A stretch of 64,000 bases of DNA from CAWAPS01 sp963783945 (GCA_963783945.1 CAWAPS010000024.1:628054-692053); one strand, 5' to 3'; positions 54,257-63,378 are shown, counted from the first letter of the stretch. Notes: generated by a model from the letters alone, not told the origin. Program-made: numbers and translations.

Positions 54257-55168
54257 TCAACCGCCGGCGACGAAGGCCACGACGACGTAGGCCGCGTGAC
54301 GGTCGAAGTCTTGGCGGCGCCGATCGTAGACGGTCGTTGTCCGAGGGTCAGCGTGCCGCGCCGCGAGTTGCACCTCGCGTAGGGGTACGCCGGCATCCAG
54401 GGCGGCCATGATGAAGGCAGCTCTGAGCATGTGGGGATGCACTAGCCCGATCCCTGCCCGCTTGCCGATCGCGCGGACCCAGCGATGCGCAGTCCGGCGG
54501 TCCAGGCGTTTCCCGTCGTGACGTACCAGGATCGGGCCGCCGCGTCGTTCGCCTACGGCCAGGTCGATCGTGCGTGCCGTGCGCGGCACCAGAGGGATGA
54601 GCGCCGGCTTGTTACCCTTGCCGATGATGCGCAGGACGCGATGTCCCCGCTCGAAGGCCATGTCTTCGATGTTGGCGCCGCAGGTTTCGCTGACCCGGAG
54701 CCCGTTCAACCCCAGTAGCACCGCCAGCGCGGCGTGGGCGTGGTCGAACCGCTCGGCGGTGAATAGGAAGCGACCGAACTCGCCTCGGTCCAGTCCGCGC
54801 CGCTCTATCGGGTGCACCGTCGGGCGGCGCACGTACTGGGCGGGGTTGGAGGAGATTCGTCCGTCGATGTGCGCAAAGCGGTAGAACCCGCAAGCGGTGG
54901 ACAGACGCCGATCGATCGTCGAGGCGGCCAGTCCTCGCTCCTCCATTGAGGTTCGGTACAGCTCCAGGTGAGCTCGGGTGGCTTCCAAGACGGCCAGGCC
55001 GTGATCGGCGGTCCACTGGAACAGGTTCCGCAGGTCGTGGCGGTAGGCGTCCAGGGTCCGGCCGCGGTAGCGGGCAAGGAACGCCACCGCCGCCAACTGG
55101 GCCTCGTCCAGCGGATACGGCTCGGAGACACCGGCGATCGTCCGCCCGGATGAGTCGACACTGGTCAT
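54257..55168 (-). CDS. tyrosine recombinase / integrase, full length
   Basis: 303 residues, ATG at 55168 with AAGGAGG 5 nt upstream. SAM-like core-binding domain (AFLARYRGRTLDAYRHDLRN, TSMEERGLAASTIDRRLSTA) and catalytic domain with Arg in GLNGLRVSETCGAN near 175, Lys-bearing beta hairpin RIIGKGNKPALIPL, box II HPHMLRAAFIMAALDAGVPL, ARHADPRTTTVYDRRR with Arg-His and the nucleophile Tyr near 285. The usual LRH of box II is LRA here, so the second His is lost, while catalytic residues remain. No att site or cargo is seen beside it; it may be an XerC/D-like or phage-derived lone recombinase. Confidence 0.9.
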   Translation of the reverse strand: MTSVDSSGRTIAGVSEPYPLDEAQLAAVAFLARYRGRTLDAYRHDLRNLFQWTADHGLAVLEATRAHLELYRTSMEERGLAASTIDRRLSTACGFYRFAHIDGRISSNPAQYVRRPTVHPIERRGLDRGEFGRFLFTAERFDHAHAALAVLLGLNGLRVSETCGANIEDMAFERGHRVLRIIGKGNKPALIPLVPRTARTIDLAVGERRGGPILVRHDGKRLDRRTAHRWVRAIGKRAGIGLVHPHMLRAAFIMAALDAGVPLREVQLAARHADPRTTTVYDRRRQDFDRHAAYVVVAFVAGG

Positions 55169-55340
55169 GGTTACCTCCTTATAGGTGGAGAAACCAGCCA
55201 ACACCGACCGAGAGCAGAACCTCGACGCCACGGGCCTCCCACGCCTGCCGCGAGAACTAGATAACGCCCCAACCTCCAATCGCCGACCCGCTGTATGGGC
55301 GCCCGGTCGCCAGAAAGTCGTGAGTGGTACGGGGCGTTTG

Positions 55341-55742
55341 CTACCCGCCGCTATCGATGAGCTCGACTCGATTCCCGAACGGGTCGTCGACGTAGAGACG
55401 GCGGGTTCCCGGCAGGTCCTCGTCCCACTGCCAGGATGCCCCCAAGGAGTCGAGCTTCCCAATGAGGTCCTCGAAATCGTCGACAATGAGCGCTGGATGT
55501 GCTTTGCGAGCCGGGCGGAAGTCGGCTTCGACACCCAGATGCACCTGAACGTCGCCCGACGCGAACCAGCGGCCGCCACGAGACGCGAGCGGTTCTGGTT
55601 TTGGCAGGACAGCGAAGCCGAGGACATCGCAGTAGAAGGCTTCCGCCTCAGCCTCCCGTCCGGCCGGCATGGCGAGCTGAACGTGATCGAGGGCGACGAC
55701 TCGCGGTGGCACCCTCTCATTCTGCCGCTGTGCTGTCGGCAT
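55341..55742 (-). CDS. VOC family protein
   Basis: 133 residues from the ATG at 55742; a GTG at 55712 is an alternative start. VVALDHVQLAMPAGREAEAE supplies the first metal His, GDVQVHLGVEADFRPARKAH the second His and VDDPFGNRVELID the Glu, so the metal triad is complete. FRPARKAHPALIV is typical of the glyoxalase/fosfomycin-resistance-like subgroup. Next to a lone integrase and a long dispersed element; no operon partner. Confidence 0.88.
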   Translation of the reverse strand: MPTAQRQNERVPPRVVALDHVQLAMPAGREAEAEAFYCDVLGFAVLPKPEPLASRGGRWFASGDVQVHLGVEADFRPARKAHPALIVDDFEDLIGKLDSLGASWQWDEDLPGTRRLYVDDPFGNRVELIDSGG

Positions 55743-55814
55743 CGCCGTCCCGACCGAAGTTCCTACGCCGAAGCCCCTAGCGCACGCACCGCGAGCAATG
55801 AGATCGCTCCCACG

Positions 55815-56060
55815 GCCGGCGTTTGGAGACGGCTCCAAATCGGACTTCGGGGACAGGGCGCAACGGTTATTGGGGCATGCGAGCGAAATCAGCGGCTCAC
55901 CACCCGCACCAGGACAACGTCAACGGCGGAGACCAGATCACCGCTTGTCATCCAGTTTGAAGCGAGTGGTCGCAGCTATCAACAGTTGCGGGGGGTTGCC
56001 CCCGTTCCACCACTTCGGACCTCCGCAGCACCAAACCCGCTGGTAGCCGAGCCTGCATAG
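55815..56060 (+). repeat. dispersed intergenic element, copy 4 (long form)
   Basis: Starts GCCGGCGTTTGGAGACGG (identical over 18 bases to the copy at 29761), has GGACTTCGGGGACAGGG and GGTTATTGGGGCATG, then a tail aligning with the 29761 copy for about 170 bases (CAGTTTGAAGCGAGTG, GCGGGGGGTTG, CGGACCTCC, CCAAACCCGCTGGT). Confidence 0.65.
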
Positions 56061-56193
56061 GGCAGTGCATACGCAGCTGCCTACCCAATGGTGCATCACC
56101 CACGCCGAGGGTCCCCAGAAACCCGCCTTGAGCGCGACCTTCGGGTCGGCGCCCGAAGGTCCAAGGCGAATCTGCGCCGCTCGCTGATTCGAG

Positions 56194-57198
56194 TCAGCCG
56201 TCGACTTTCCGCAGGGCAGCAGGAAACGGCAGGGCTGGACTGAGTGAGGCCATGATCGCAGAAGCGAGGACGCGTCGAGGCAGCTGCTCGATGATATGAG
56301 CGGCGCTGTGCGATTCGACAAGAGTGTCGACTCCTTGGCCCGTGTTGACCGGTGCCAGTGCGACGTCTCGGGTGGCAATGCCAGCCGCCAAAGCGGCGTG
56401 TGCATCGTGGTCGAGGGCGAGTTGCGCCTCGTGGCCTGACCACCGGTTGGTGAAGTCGTTGCGGAGCACGCGTTCGGGGTATTCGGCCGGCCACGGATAT
56501 CTACGCGCGACGTCGAACGGACGGGTTACCGCCGTGTCTGCTCCGGAGGCACGCAGCAGGGCCTGGCGGGCCTGGTCGGAGATGAGGGATTCGGGACAGG
56601 CCGCGAACGCCGTTCCCAGCCATACACCGGACGCCCCGGCGACCAAAACGGCGGCCAATCCGCGCCCGGTGGTGATCCTCCCGGCGGCGAGCACCGGCAC
56701 GTCGACAGCGTCGAGCACGGATTCGAGCAACGCCAGCGTGCCGATGCTCGGTTGGTCGTGACCGCTCCCTCGGCTCCGCGGGCGACCAGGATCTCGCCCC
56801 CGGCATCGGCGGCCCGTCGTGCCATGACGGGGTCGTAGATCCGGAGTGGCGGTGATGATGCCGGCGGCGCGGACCTGGTCTGCCCATGACCAGTAGTCCC
56901 CGAAGCTCACCGAGACCAGTAGCGGCTGAGCGGCGATCGCCGCCTCCAGCGGCGCCGGGTCGGCTCGGAGGGCGCAGTCGATGAGGCCGATGCCAAAGTT
57001 GACGCCAGCCTGGCTTGCATGACGGGCCTCGGTCTCGATGGTCTTGGGTGATCCGGCGCTTCCCACCCCGATCATCCCGAGTCCGCGGGCGCCACAGACG
57101 GCCGCGGCCAGCTTCCCGCCGGCTAGGCCGCCCATCGGCGCGTTGACAATGGGAGCTCGCAGGCCTGCTGTCTCGGACCACGCGGTGGCCAGTCCCAT
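56194..57198 (-). CDS. nitronate monooxygenase-like flavoprotein
   Basis: 334 residues from the ATG at 57198, overlapping the upstream gene by one base. FMN-dependent TIM barrel: APIVNAPMGGLAGGKLAAAV, RGLGMIGVGSAGSP, FGIGLIDCAL and the flavin phosphate loop LAAGRITTGRGLAAVLVAGA, SGVWLGTAF. In the middle (56740-56840) the frame is scrambled: YDPVMARRAADAGGEILVAR, GAEG is readable one phase over, and GSGHDQPSIGTLALL, holding the catalytic-type His, resumes in phase. Two compensating indels explain this. Such enzymes oxidise alkyl nitronates or reduce quinones. It is the last gene of the ClC operon. Confidence 0.88.
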   Translation of the reverse strand: MGLATAWSETAGLRAPIVNAPMGGLAGGKLAAAVCGARGLGMIGVGSAGSPKTIETEARHASQAGVNFGIGLIDCALRADPAPLEAAIAAQPLLVSVSFGDYWSWADQVRAAGIITATPDLRPRHGTTGRRCRGRDPGRPRSRGSGHDQPSIGTLALLESVLDAVDVPVLAAGRITTGRGLAAVLVAGASGVWLGTAFAACPESLISDQARQALLRASGADTAVTRPFDVARRYPWPAEYPERVLRNDFTNRWSGHEAQLALDHDAHAALAAGIATRDVALAPVNTGQGVDTLVESHSAAHIIEQLPRRVLASAIMASLSPALPFPAALRKVDG

Positions 57199-57830
57199 CA
57201 CCTGGTGACCTCGGCGGCCGGGCATCCACCCCGGTGCTCTCCGCCGTCGAGCATCGCCCCGCACTCGGGGCAGATGAGCCCGGCCCAGCATGCCGGGTCG
57301 CCACCCTGCTCTGTCGGTTCTCGGGGGTCGACCCGGCGACCTTCGATGCCCGTGTGAGATTGGCTGCCCCGGTCGACGACGAAGAACTCGACCACGAAGG
57401 AAACCGCGCCCAACGGCTCGACCTCGTGGTCGAGCTCGGGCGGGATGGCTTGGGTCTCGCCTTCCCGCAGCTCGACGCGAATGGCCGGTGCGGTGGCCGC
57501 GGTATAGCGAAGCCGGCCGCGGCCGACGACGATCCTCCCCCACGTTCCCGTGGCGATCCGATGGGCCCGGCGCAGGCCGGTCGGCATGGTGTCGTGGTCC
57601 CAGATCGGGGTGGTGCGCACATGGCGCAGCGTGTTGGGCATCTCTGCCCGCTCGCAGAGCGGGCACCCCAGCGGGGTTCCGAGCCGGGCCGTCCGGCCTT
57701 CGGCGTCGAGCACCCACAGCCGCGGTTGGAACGGGGGGCGATGGCGGACGTGTTGGTCGTGCCCGCAGCACAGCTCGGCGACCCAGTCCCTCTGGTCGTC
57801 TTGGTGGTAGCCGGTGATGTTCCGCTCCAT
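57198..57830 (-). CDS. DUF3565-DUF1971-zinc ribbon fusion protein
   Basis: 210 residues from the ATG at 57830. Residues 1-65 (RNITGYHQDDQRDWVAELCC, GHDQHVRHRPPFQ ... GCPLCERAEMP) match DUF3565, with HDQHVRH and C..C metal-like residues. Residues about 70-155 (TPIWDHDTMPTGLRRAHRIA, TGTWGRIVVGRGRLRY ... IPPELDHEVEPLGAVSFVVEFF) match DUF1971, the cupin found in TehB-like tellurite-resistance proteins. The end (LICPECGAMLDGGEHRGGCP) is a zinc ribbon. The three parts are usually separate proteins. Coupled by overlaps to a ClC channel and a nitronate monooxygenase. Confidence 0.87.
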   Translation of the reverse strand: MERNITGYHQDDQRDWVAELCCGHDQHVRHRPPFQPRLWVLDAEGRTARLGTPLGCPLCERAEMPNTLRHVRTTPIWDHDTMPTGLRRAHRIATGTWGRIVVGRGRLRYTAATAPAIRVELREGETQAIPPELDHEVEPLGAVSFVVEFFVVDRGSQSHTGIEGRRVDPREPTEQGGDPACWAGLICPECGAMLDGGEHRGGCPAAEVTR

Positions 57831-57838
57831 GATCGGCG

Positions 57839-58270
57839 TCAACTCCCGGTGACGAGCATGGCGATGCCTCCAGCTATGAGTGCCAAGACTTTGGCGGTCT
57901 CCAACCCGATGTAGACGTGGTGGCTGTGCGATCGGGGCCCGTCGCTCCCCGCCAGGAGGGCGTCTGAGCGGCGGGAGAGCCGCGGGCGCACAGCGATGAG
58001 CTGCACGATGAGCACCCCGATCGCGGTGAGCGTCGGGACGAGAACCGCGGCCGGCGGCGCGCCGATGATCACGGCGATGACGACTGCGGTGGCGAGGAGG
58101 GCCTCGGCGGTGTTGAGGGCCCGAAAGACCAGCCTGCCGATGCCGAGGCCGATCCGCAGGGTGACGTCGGGCGCCCGGAACTTGAGTGGTGCCTCTAGGA
58201 ATGAGATGGCGACCACCATGCCCAGCCACACGAAGGTGACCGCCACCGCGATGGAGTCGGCCCCACTCAT
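57839..58270 (-). CDS. small four-TM membrane protein
   Basis: 143 residues from the ATG at 58270, overlapping the end of the ClC gene by 4 bp. Four membrane helices: SIAVAVTFVWLGMVVAISFL, ALLATAVVIAVIIGAPPAAV, PTLTAIGVLIVQLIAVRP and IGLETAKVLALIAGGIAMLV. The motif FLEAPLKFRAP...L.IGLGIGRLVFRALN between TM1 and TM2 and HSHHVYIG before TM4 look conserved. I recognise no named domain; the layout resembles DUF4149/TMEM205-like proteins. It is the second gene of the ClC operon. Confidence 0.82.
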   Translation of the reverse strand: MSGADSIAVAVTFVWLGMVVAISFLEAPLKFRAPDVTLRIGLGIGRLVFRALNTAEALLATAVVIAVIIGAPPAAVLVPTLTAIGVLIVQLIAVRPRLSRRSDALLAGSDGPRSHSHHVYIGLETAKVLALIAGGIAMLVTGS

Positions 58271-60234
58271 CGTGGCGCCAATCCATCCTGGGACTCTTCG
58301 GTCTCGTCGCTCTTGGAGGCGGTGACCTTGCGCAAGGTGAGGATCCGTTCGGCGTGGCGTTCTTCTTCGAGGAGCTTCTGGCGGGCTTCTAGGAGGTCGA
58401 ACTGGGTGACGAGGCCTTCGAGTCGCTGCGGGCGGGCGCGATCGACGACGGGGAGCGCGCCGAGGCCAAGGGCGGCCATCCGGTCGGCGACGTCGCGCAG
58501 GACCTCGTCGGGACGGGCAACCGACGGCGAGGTAATCATCGCGTCGCGCACCCGGAGATTCGGCTGGTCCTTGCCCGCCAGGACCGCCGACCACGGCAGA
58601 ACACCGAGCAGACCGGCCGTGGCGTCGATGACCGGGTAGAGCCGCTGGCGACGCGCCGCGGAGCCTTCTGGGAGCGCGTCGTACGCCTCGGCCAATGGTC
58701 GCTCGGGGTCGAACGTGTAGAGGTCGGTGTCCATGACCTCTCTGACGAAGGTGGCTTCGAGGGGGTCGACGGCGTACTCGCGCATGACGTGGAACCCGCG
58801 GCGGGCGACTTTCTCGGTGAGGATCGACCGCTTCAAGGCCAGCACGCTGACCAGGTGGGCGACGGTCGCGGTCACCAACAGCGCCAGCAGGACGTTCTGA
58901 TCATGGGTGAGCTCGAAGCCGAACACGATGGCCGTGAACGGGGACCGGGTGACGCCGCCGATGGCCGCGGCCAACCCGAGCAATGCCCACACACCGGGCG
59001 AGGCTCCCGGCAGCACATGGCCCAGGATGCCGCCGATGGCGGCGCCCATCATCATGATCGGGGCGAGAATGCCGCCGCTGGTGCCCCCGCCGAGCGCCCC
59101 GGACCAGATGACCAACTTCACCACCAGCAACAGCAGCAGGGCGCCGACAGTGAGCTGACCGAGCAGTTCGGCGTGGATGGTGTCGTAACCGACGCCGAGC
59201 GCCCGGGGATCGATCAGGCCGCCGATACCGATGAGCAGCCCGCCGATCATCGGCCACCACATCCAATGCAGATGGCCGGTCAGCTTCTTGAACAGATCCT
59301 CGGAGCGGTAGACGGCCTGAGTCATGACCCACGCTGCGAACCCCACCGCGACACCCACCGCAGCCGCGCCGAGCAGCACGACACCGCCGAGGGGGGCGTG
59401 AGCGGGAACCGGGAAGATCGGCTGCGGCGTTACCAGCCCGGCGGTGGCCATCACCATGCGCAGCCCGTCAGCGGTGGCCGCGGCAAGGCCGATGAGGACC
59501 ATCGAGCGAGGCCGGAACTCGAACGCCAAAAGTTCGACACCAAATAACGTGGCGGCGACAGGGGTGCCGAACACCGCGCTCATCCCCGCCGCCGCCCCTG
59601 CGACCAGCAACGCCCGTCGCTGGGCTGCAGTAAGCCGGAAGAGCTGACCGACGATCGACCCGACGGCCCCGCCGGTCAGGATGATCGGCCCCTCTGCGCC
59701 GAACGGGCCGCCGGTGCCGATACTGATGGCGCTGGAGATGGGCTTCAAGATCGCCAAGCGGGGAGCCACCTTGCTGCCGTTGATCAAGATGCGCTCCATG
59801 GCCTCGGGGATCCCATGACCACGAATCTGCTCCGAGCCGTAGCGGGCCATCAGCCCCACGATCAGGCCTCCGCCGACCGGGATCACCAACGCCAGAGCAC
59901 CCAAAGTGTTGTCGGCCGGGGAGACCAGCCTCACGCTGAGCCGCTGGTAATAGAAGAGATTGGTGAAGAACCCGATCATGTCCAGCAGCGCCAGAGAAAT
60001 TCCCGCCCCCAACGCGCCGACGACGATCGCCAAGGGCACGAGGCGGAGGATGGCCGGCGTGGTGGTGAAATCGCCGAGCGACCGCTCCGCCGACCGGCGA
60101 GGGCGATGATCGATCCCCACCAGAGCGTCGGGCTCGTGCTCATCTCTGACGAACGAGTCGTCGACGACCGCGATCTCGACCTCGGCCGCCGGCAGACCAT
60201 CGGCCCGCGCCTCGTCAGGGTGAGACTTCGCCAT
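58267..60234 (-). CDS. ClC-family chloride channel/transporter with CBS domains
   Basis: 655 residues. Membrane core 55-430 with selectivity motifs RGHGIPEAMERILIN (GxGIP), GTGGPFGAEGPIILTGGAVG (the GREGP motif with Ala for Arg but the gating Glu kept) and the ILAPIMMMGAAIGG helix. The cytoplasmic tail holds two CBS motifs (EVMDTDLYTFDPERPLAEAY near 495 and DAMITSPSVARPDEVLRDVA near 570), which bind nucleotides in this family, and a helical end (LEARQKLLEEERHAERILTL). The gating Glu suggests proton-coupled exchange. ClC genes of this CBS type often serve acid, fluoride or halide stress. The ATG at 60234 is 136 bp from the divergent MarR gene. Confidence 0.94.
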   Translation of the reverse strand: MAKSHPDEARADGLPAAEVEIAVVDDSFVRDEHEPDALVGIDHRPRRSAERSLGDFTTTPAILRLVPLAIVVGALGAGISLALLDMIGFFTNLFYYQRLSVRLVSPADNTLGALALVIPVGGGLIVGLMARYGSEQIRGHGIPEAMERILINGSKVAPRLAILKPISSAISIGTGGPFGAEGPIILTGGAVGSIVGQLFRLTAAQRRALLVAGAAAGMSAVFGTPVAATLFGVELLAFEFRPRSMVLIGLAAATADGLRMVMATAGLVTPQPIFPVPAHAPLGGVVLLGAAAVGVAVGFAAWVMTQAVYRSEDLFKKLTGHLHWMWWPMIGGLLIGIGGLIDPRALGVGYDTIHAELLGQLTVGALLLLLVVKLVIWSGALGGGTSGGILAPIMMMGAAIGGILGHVLPGASPGVWALLGLAAAIGGVTRSPFTAIVFGFELTHDQNVLLALLVTATVAHLVSVLALKRSILTEKVARRGFHVMREYAVDPLEATFVREVMDTDLYTFDPERPLAEAYDALPEGSAARRQRLYPVIDATAGLLGVLPWSAVLAGKDQPNLRVRDAMITSPSVARPDEVLRDVADRMAALGLGALPVVDRARPQRLEGLVTQFDLLEARQKLLEEERHAERILTLRKVTASKSDETEESQDGLAPR

Positions 60235-60341
60235 GAGTCACCGCGTCCTCGCCGCCTGCCGGGCTCGGCTCAGTCATGTCAGCTCCTGGACTCGCGGCCC
60301 ACGTGGCGGACGGGCTGGGCGAAGAACGGAGACGGATAACA

Positions 60342-60356
60342 CATCGTCGCACGATG
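60342..60356. promoter_or_regulatory. palindrome, candidate MarR operator
   Basis: CATCGT-CGC-ACGATG: perfect 6-bp arms, 3-base centre, 14 bp before the MarR-DUF488 ATG and 108 bp before the ClC ATG, followed by a possible -10 TATCGT. Could repress both directions. Confidence 0.65.
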
Positions 60357-60369
60357 GTATCGTGTCCAG

Positions 60370-61173
60370 ATGGGATTGTCCCAGGAGGAATACGCACGGC
60401 TGCTCACGCTGCGAAACGGGCTCCGTCGCTTCTTGCGCTGGAGCGAACAGCAAGCCGAGGCGGCCGGGCTGACCCCGAACCAGCATCAGCTGCTCCTCGC
60501 CATCCACGGCCACGATGACCCCCGCGGACCGACCGTCGGCGAGGTCGCCGACTACCTGCTCCTCCGCCACCACAGCACCGTCGAGCTCATCGACCGCGCC
60601 CATACCGCCGGGCTGGTCAGCCGCCAGCGCGACCCCGACGACCACCGAGTCGTCCGCCTCAGCCTCACCAGCGACGGCGCCGACCGGCTCGAAACCCTCT
60701 CCGCCCTGCACCTCGAGGAACTCGATCGCCTCTCACTGCAGCTCCCAGCCGCATGGAAAGGACTTTCCCCCATTCAGCCCACCCATGGGCTGCCCGACGC
60801 CCGGCCCCACAACGCTGCAGCCGACCTTCGCCTCGCTCGGGTCTATGACTACTCCCCTGACCCCGCAGCTTGTCCAGTGCTCGTCGACCGGCTCTGGCCA
60901 CGCGGCCTGCCCAAAACCGACGCACCGTTTGAGATCTGGCTCAAAGCCGTCGCCCCCAGCACTGAGCTGCGCCGCTGGTATGGGCACGTCCCCGACCGTT
61001 ACGCAGCCTTCGCCGACCGCTACCGCAAAGAACTCCACGAAGAGCCCGCCCGACAAGCCCTCGAACGTCTCCACACAATGGCCGGTGACCAACAGCTGGT
61101 CCTTCTCACCGCGACCAAAGACGTCGAGCGCTCCGGGGCGGCTGTGCTCCGAGATCAGCTTGCCCAAATCTGA
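60370..61173 (+). CDS. MarR-DUF488 fusion protein
   Basis: 267 residues, ATG at 60370. Residues 1-130 are a MarR winged helix: LTPNQHQLLLAIHGHDDPRG, VGEVADYLLLRHHSTVELID, RAHTAGLVSRQRDPDDHRVV with the D.R wing. Residues about 150-265 match DUF488: RVYDYSPDPAACPVLVDRLW, PRGLPKTDAPFEIWLKAVAP, STELRRWYGHVPDRYAAFAD. DUF488 proteins are small, usually separate, linked to stress and of unknown activity. The two halves are joined by about 20 residues without a break in frame, so this is a true fusion. Divergent from the ClC operon with a shared palindrome, so it is the obvious regulator of that operon. Confidence 0.88.
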   Translation: MGLSQEEYARLLTLRNGLRRFLRWSEQQAEAAGLTPNQHQLLLAIHGHDDPRGPTVGEVADYLLLRHHSTVELIDRAHTAGLVSRQRDPDDHRVVRLSLTSDGADRLETLSALHLEELDRLSLQLPAAWKGLSPIQPTHGLPDARPHNAAADLRLARVYDYSPDPAACPVLVDRLWPRGLPKTDAPFEIWLKAVAPSTELRRWYGHVPDRYAAFADRYRKELHEEPARQALERLHTMAGDQQLVLLTATKDVERSGAAVLRDQLAQI

Positions 61174-61557
61174 CCGGAGTAGGCCACCCGATGGGCGGAA
61201 GGTCCCCCGCAGGAGGGAAGCAACGACCTTCGGGTCAGGGACCCAGCAGCCAGCAGTGCTCCGACTGCCACCGCGCTTGCTCCCCCGAGCAGTCTGGCAC
61301 TGGGGCGGTCGCGTAAGCGTCCCGCGGCCGGTGATATGCCACACTATTGCGACACGCGCGTTCAGGGGCACCTGTCGCCGTCCTTATGGGATGCCGTGGA
61401 AGCGCCATGTCAGGCCGATGCCGATGACCCCATCCCTGGAGACCTGAGGTCAAATTCTCTCTCTGCTGTCAAATAGCCCAGCCCATCCGTAGATTGCTCC
61501 ATCGCTGCCTGTCGGCCCGGCACAGGGCCGGTGACGGCGAAGAGGTCGTTCTAATCG
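61174..61557. other. intergenic, convergent
   Basis: 384 bases between two convergent genes. Nothing recognised beyond ordinary GC-rich sequence. Confidence 0.4.
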
Positions 61558-62082
61558 TTAGGCGGGTCGGAGTTCGAATAGCGGGTGGCGCCGAGCTTCG
61601 GCGAGGTAATCCTGTGGGGTGTCGTCGATGCGTATCCGGCATCGGCGCAGAACGGCGACGGGCGGCCTGACGCGCGAGCCGAGCAATCTGCGCAGGAGGT
61701 GCAACTGGCGGTACGGCTCGAGCACGCGCCGAAGAATCGCTGCCGCTTCATCGGGTGGAACCTCGATGGCGTGAACCGGACTGCGACGGCCACCAGGATG
61801 GATAACGGTCGCCTCGCCGGCCGCCCGAAGGTTTCGGGCCCAGCCCGCCGCTCCGTAGCTCGCCTGGACATACGAGTGTCCATCGAAGTCGAGCATCGCG
61901 ACCGGCGTCGTGCGCTCAATACCCGACCGGTGCCCGCGCACAATCAGGAGGACGTTCGGGGCACCGGTCGGCACCCCGGCGGGGATCATCCGGCGAGCGA
62001 GCGGGTTGACCAGTCGGAAGAACCGCCGGGCAATCCGCTCGCGGAGGTCGGGCCGGGCGCTCGATGGACGATCACCCGTCAT
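61558..62082 (-). CDS. Ddn-like F420-dependent nitroreductase-family protein
   Basis: 174 residues. The split-barrel landmarks of the deazaflavin-dependent nitroreductase family are present: RLVNPLARRMIPAGVPTGAP, LLIVRGHRSGIERTTPVAML with the R.SG..R..P core, YVQASYGAAGWARNLRAAGE and IHPGGRRSPVHAIEVPPDEA. These enzymes use F420H2 to reduce quinones or nitroaromatics at the membrane; N-terminal basic residues fit membrane association. F420 use is one reason for placing the genome in actinobacteria. Divergent from the PPOX gene across a 451-bp gap. Confidence 0.9.
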   Translation of the reverse strand: MTGDRPSSARPDLRERIARRFFRLVNPLARRMIPAGVPTGAPNVLLIVRGHRSGIERTTPVAMLDFDGHSYVQASYGAAGWARNLRAAGEATVIHPGGRRSPVHAIEVPPDEAAAILRRVLEPYRQLHLLRRLLGSRVRPPVAVLRRCRIRIDDTPQDYLAEARRHPLFELRPA

Positions 62083-62533
62083 CGGCTGTCACTCCCCTCT
62101 GCGCCGAGCTGCGCCTCAAGGTACCTCGTGCTCAGCCTACGTCGGGTGGCTCGATCGAGCGGCCACGGATGGACGCCAAGGGCAGTAGCCCGGGAGAGCC
62201 GAGCCCGGGGACACCGAGGCCTTGCGCGACACGGCGAGCGGTCGGACGGGGCCGTCGTGCCGCGATCGCCACGCCCCGGACCCGGGGCCGCCCCGAGGTT
62301 GTCCTGGGCGTCGTGGAAATCGCAAATGCGGGCTTAGCCATCCGCCACCACTCGCTTGGATCCAGGACCAGACTCGCTCGAGAGCCGGACAGACTGGAAA
62401 AGAACCGGCGATCTGGGCTACGAACCGGCGGGGATTCTGGGACGCGCTGCATGAGGATTTCGGGACAGTCGCGAGTGCGACGCCCATCGCGGCCGGATCC
62501 TTGGGAACCGCCGTCCAGTCGTAGTCTCATGGG
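62083..62533. other. intergenic, divergent
   Basis: 451 bases between two divergent F420-type genes. No coding sequence recognised; probably holds both promoters. Confidence 0.4.
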
Positions 62534-62941
62534 ATGGGCGCTTTCGACGATTTGAGCAAGAAACGGAACGTGGTCGTCACCACCTACAAACGCGACGGCT
62601 CGGCCGTGGCAACCGCTGTCAACGTCGTGGTTCTCGGTGACCACGCCTACTTCCGTACATGGTCGACCGCCGGCAAGGCAAAACGGCTTCGTCGCGACTC
62701 CCGAGTGGCGATCGCCCCCTCGACGGCCCGTGGGAAGCCCACGGGACCCGCGATCTCGGCAACGGCGCGCTTGCTGGAACCCGACGAGGTTCCGGCCGTG
62801 AGGCAGGCGCTGGCCAAGAAGTATCCGATCCTCCAGGGCAAGCTGGTTCCGCTAGCCCACCGCCTGCGCCACTATGACACCGTCCATTACGAACTGAGCG
62901 CGTCTGAGGCGACAGGTCCCCGAACTGGAGGTGACGAATAA
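62534..62941 (+). CDS. PPOX-class F420/flavin-dependent oxidoreductase
   Basis: 135 residues, ATG at 62534. Split beta-barrel: LSKKRNVVVTTYKRDGSAVA, TAVNVVVLGDHAYFRTWSTA, GKAKRLRRDSRVAIAPSTAR and GKPTGPAISATARLLEPDEV. The pattern V.TTY..DG....T.V.V and K..R.R.....V.IAP......G matches F420-dependent TIGR03666-type proteins of actinobacteria. Substrate unknown. A dispersed element (62951) follows 10 bp after the stop. Confidence 0.9.
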   Translation: MGAFDDLSKKRNVVVTTYKRDGSAVATAVNVVVLGDHAYFRTWSTAGKAKRLRRDSRVAIAPSTARGKPTGPAISATARLLEPDEVPAVRQALAKKYPILQGKLVPLAHRLRHYDTVHYELSASEATGPRTGGDE

Positions 62942-63378
62942 CGCCACGCAGCCGGCGTTCGGGGCGTACCGGCCACCGCGATTAGGGCCGCGGTTATGGG
63001 ACGCTCGTCGCGGGTCCGCTGAGTTGCAGTAACCGTCTGATCTGCTCGCGCCACAGCCGGTCATGACAGTCCCAGATCGATCAGTATGTGGCTGGACGTA
63101 CGGTCGGTGGAGGCTGGACACCTCTGACACGAGACGCGGGTGGCGTTCGCAAATCAGAAGGCAGTTCGCCGATCGCTTGGTTCACGCCGAAGATATCGTC
63201 CAAATCCGGCGACGACATTCACCGATTTGTCGAACTTGGGTGGGCGATATGGCCGCTGGATGGACTTGTCAGCCAAAGTCGTCTCTCTGGGGCAAACGTG
63301 GCCTCTCGGTGGACTTTCTGGCCTGCGGCGACGGCAGAACTGGGCCTGGACATTGGAGGAGGTCCGTTGCAAAAGGGC
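62942..63378. other. intergenic with repeat copy
   Basis: 437 bases containing the short element at 62951-63004. No supported gene; rightward open frames here have no recognisable content. Confidence 0.4.
62951..63004 (+). repeat. dispersed intergenic element, copy 5
   Basis: GCCGGCGTTCGGGGCG at the start, GATTAGGGCC inside, GCGGTTATGGGACG at the end; spacing 43 bases, a little shorter than the other copies. Confidence 0.5.
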
